A program made the translations under genes and the position numbers. Under the pieces are notes generated by a model. That model was given only the letters and a program-made list of their open reading frames with translations, had not been told where the DNA came from and ran no database searches. Positions 33,251-34,947 of a DNA stretch of 34,947 nucleotides are shown here, piece after piece. Location of the stretch: NCBI GenBank assembly GCA_016928295.1, contig JAFGLA010000068.1, forward strand, positions 1 through 34,947, given 5' to 3'. Position 1 is the first letter of the stretch; each line of letters starts with the position of its first letter. This DNA comes from Opitutales bacterium. GTDB lineage: Bacteria; Verrucomicrobiota; Verrucomicrobiia; Opitutales; Oceanipulchritudinaceae.

Positions 33251-34947
33251 CTAGCCGAATAAGTCGCCGAGAGAGTTTCCGAAGTTGCCGCCCCTGCCCT
33301 GCTGGGGCGCGTTGCGGGAGGGTCCTGCGTTGCGCTGGCCGAAAGAAGAACCACCTCGCTGCGGCCTGCCTGCGTCCGGGCGCGCCCCTCTTGGAGCGTT
33401 GCCCTCTGGCCGGGCATTACCGCCGCGCTGCATGGGTTTGCCGTCCTCACGAGCCGTTTTCATCGTAAGCGAAATGCGCCCTCGCGCCTTGTCCACTTCC
33501 ATTACGGTGACACGCACGCGCTGGGCCACGCGCACGACCTCCGCCGGATCTTTCACAAAGCTGTCCGAAAGCTGGCTGATGTGAACGAGGCCGTCCTGAT
33601 GCACGCCTATGTCCACAAAGGCACCGAACGCGGCCACGTTTGTCACGATGCCCGGCAGGCTCATGCCTTCCTTGAGATCGTCAACGCTGTGCACGCCCTC
33701 GGCAAAGCTGAACGCCTCGTACTGTTCGCGAGGGTCGCGGCCCGGACGGGCAAGCTCCTGCTGGATGTCGAGAAGCGTCGGCATACCGACCTCTTCGGAC
33801 ACGTATTTTTCGAGCTTCACGCGGCGGCGGCACTCGTCGCTCTGCACCAGTTCCTCAACCGTGCAGCCAGCGTCTTTTGCCATGCGCTCGACAAGCGCGT
33901 ACCGCTCCGGGTGAACCGCCGAAGCGTCCAAGGGATGCTCGCTGCCGCGGATGCGCAAAAAGCCCGCGCACTGTTCGAAAGTCTTCGGCCCCATGCCCGC
34001 TACCTTCAGCAGTTCCTTGCGGGAGCGGAAAGCGCCGTTCGTGTTGCGGTGGCTGACTATGTTGCCCGCAAGGCGGGTGTTAAGACCCGAGACGTATTTC
34101 AACAGCTCGCGGCTTGCCGTGTTAAGCTCCACGCCGACGCCGTTCACGCAGCTTACGACCACGTCGTCCAAGCCGTCCTTCAAGCGGTTCTGATCCACAT
34201 CGTGCTGGTATTGGCCGACGCCTATGCTCTTGGGGTCCAGCTTCACAAGCTCAGCCAGCGGGTCCATCAGGCGGCGCCCTATGCTGACCGCGCCGCGCAC
34301 GGTGATGTCCTTGTCAGGGAACTCCTCTCGGGCCACTTCGGAGGCGGAGTAGATGGATGCCCCGCTCTCGTTCACCATGACTACGGCGATATTCGCGGGC
34401 AGCCCGGCGGCGCGGACAAAGCTCTCCGTCTCTCGGCTCGCCGTGCCGTTGCCGATGGCTATGGCCTCGATTTCAAAGTGTTTGCAAAGGCCCTGAATCA
34501 TGCGCGTGGCCTCGGCGTCCTTCATGCCACCCATGCCCGGGTAGATGACCGTCTCGTGCAAGAGCGCGCCCTGTGCGGAAAGACACACCACCTTGCAACC
34601 GGTGCGAAAACCCGGATCTATGGCCAAGACCTTCTTCTGGCCGAGCGGCGCGGCAAGGAGCAGCTCGCGCAAGTTGTCGCAGAATACGCGAATGGCCACC
34701 TCGTCGGCCTTGGTCTTGCTCTGGAGGCGCAAGTCGGTCTCCATCGCGGGGGCCAGAAGGCGGCGGAAGCCGTCCTCGATGGCCATGTCCACCTGTGCCG
34801 CGGCCTCGCCACGGCCCTTGAGAAAGCGGTTTTTTAGTATCGGCAGCGCGGCCTCTTCGTCCACCTCGATGCGGAAGGATAGAAAGCCCTCCGCCGCGCC
34901 GCGCCTTATTGCCAGCAGGCGGTGCGATGGGATCTTGGCCAGCGGCT
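33251..34947 (-). CDS. tex: Tex-family RNA-binding transcription accessory protein, 5' end outside window
   Basis: The frame runs from the window edge (KIPSHRLLAIRRGAAEG) to a stop at 33251, about 564 residues. The YqgF-like RNase H fold is seen in VLAIDPGFRTGCKVVCLS, the helix-hairpin-helix part in KELLKVAGMGPKTFEQCAGFLRI and the S1 domain in LPGIVTNVAAFGAFVDIGVHQDGLVHISQLS. Tex binds nucleic acid and affects transcription. After the S1 domain comes an unusual tail of about 65 residues rich in Arg, Gly, Asn and Pro, ending NSLGDLFG. Any ATG or GTG start inside the window is internal. Confidence 0.96.
   Translation of the reverse strand, partial: PLAKIPSHRLLAIRRGAAEGFLSFRIEVDEEAALPILKNRFLKGRGEAAAQVDMAIEDGFRRLLAPAMETDLRLQSKTKADEVAIRVFCDNLRELLLAAPLGQKKVLAIDPGFRTGCKVVCLSAQGALLHETVIYPGMGGMKDAEATRMIQGLCKHFEIEAIAIGNGTASRETESFVRAAGLPANIAVVMVNESGASIYSASEVAREEFPDKDITVRGAVSIGRRLMDPLAELVKLDPKSIGVGQYQHDVDQNRLKDGLDDVVVSCVNGVGVELNTASRELLKYVSGLNTRLAGNIVSHRNTNGAFRSRKELLKVAGMGPKTFEQCAGFLRIRGSEHPLDASAVHPERYALVERMAKDAGCTVEELVQSDECRRRVKLEKYVSEEVGMPTLLDIQQELARPGRDPREQYEAFSFAEGVHSVDDLKEGMSLPGIVTNVAAFGAFVDIGVHQDGLVHISQLSDSFVKDPAEVVRVAQRVRVTVMEVDKARGRISLTMKTAREDGKPMQRGGNARPEGNAPRGARPDAGRPQRGGSSFGQRNAGPSRNAPQQGRGGNFGNSLGDLFG

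Noticed and set aside
33581-34837. 418-codon plus-strand ORF opposite tex
   Set aside because: Antisense to clear YqgF, helix-hairpin-helix and S1 motifs of Tex; no family features of its own.
1-34947. CRISPR arrays, tRNA or rRNA genes, prophage or toxin-antitoxin modules
   Set aside because: No spaced direct repeats, cloverleaf sequences, rRNA segments or recognisable phage or toxin genes were seen on either strand.

Overview
The window reads as a chromosomal stretch from a motile, GC-rich (upper-50s percent by eye) bacterium. Nearly all of it is housekeeping, biosynthesis and flagellar genes; no phage, conjugative, CRISPR or resistance genes are visible. Few start codons have a clear Shine-Dalgarno sequence. 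Gene content and arrangement (hom-lysC-thrC, TrpB2-type tryptophan synthase, flgBC-fliEFGHIJ, rpmI-rplT near pheST without infC) would fit the PVC group, perhaps a verrucomicrobial or lentisphaeral lineage. That placement is a tentative inference.

Layout. 1-1237 (-): the N-terminal part of a helicase fusing a Cas4/RecB-like PD-(D/E)XK nuclease domain to an XPD/DinG-type DEAD_2 helicase, cut by the window edge. 1366-1531: a 166 bp fold-back, MITE-like element. 1628-2988 (-): an ECF sigma factor and a membrane-anchored presumed anti-sigma factor. 3128-3550 (-): a Fur-family repressor. 3823-4653 (+): an HDOD signalling protein. 4817-6805 (-): a methyl-accepting chemotaxis protein. 7226-9429 (+): purU and a MalY/PatB-type C-S lyase. 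9555-13202 (-): trpB2, recO, a DUF502 membrane protein and a multi-spanning membrane protein.

13449-20705 (+): a flagellar basal-body and export operon (flgB, flgC, fliE, fliF, fliG, fliH, fliI, fliJ and a MotE-like chaperone). A near-consensus sigma-54 promoter lies directly in front of flgB. 20716-24742 (-): hom-lysC-thrC, the aspartate-to-threonine branch without thrB. It is preceded by a threonine-rich leader peptide and an intrinsic terminator that together look like a classical ribosome-mediated attenuator. 25221-25867 (-): rpmI-rplT. 26072-27127 (+): galM. 27257-30787 (-): pheST, preceded by a phenylalanine-rich short ORF. 31010-33244 (+): a large unrecognised membrane protein with one canonical EF-hand loop. 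33251-34947 (-): tex, cut by the window edge, with an Arg/Gly-rich tail.

The most interesting signals are in the non-coding parts: the threonine attenuator and the three inverted repeats upstream of it, the Phe-rich leader of pheST, the fold-back element, and the sigma-54 promoter that would leave flgB almost leaderless. I see no large new multi-gene system.
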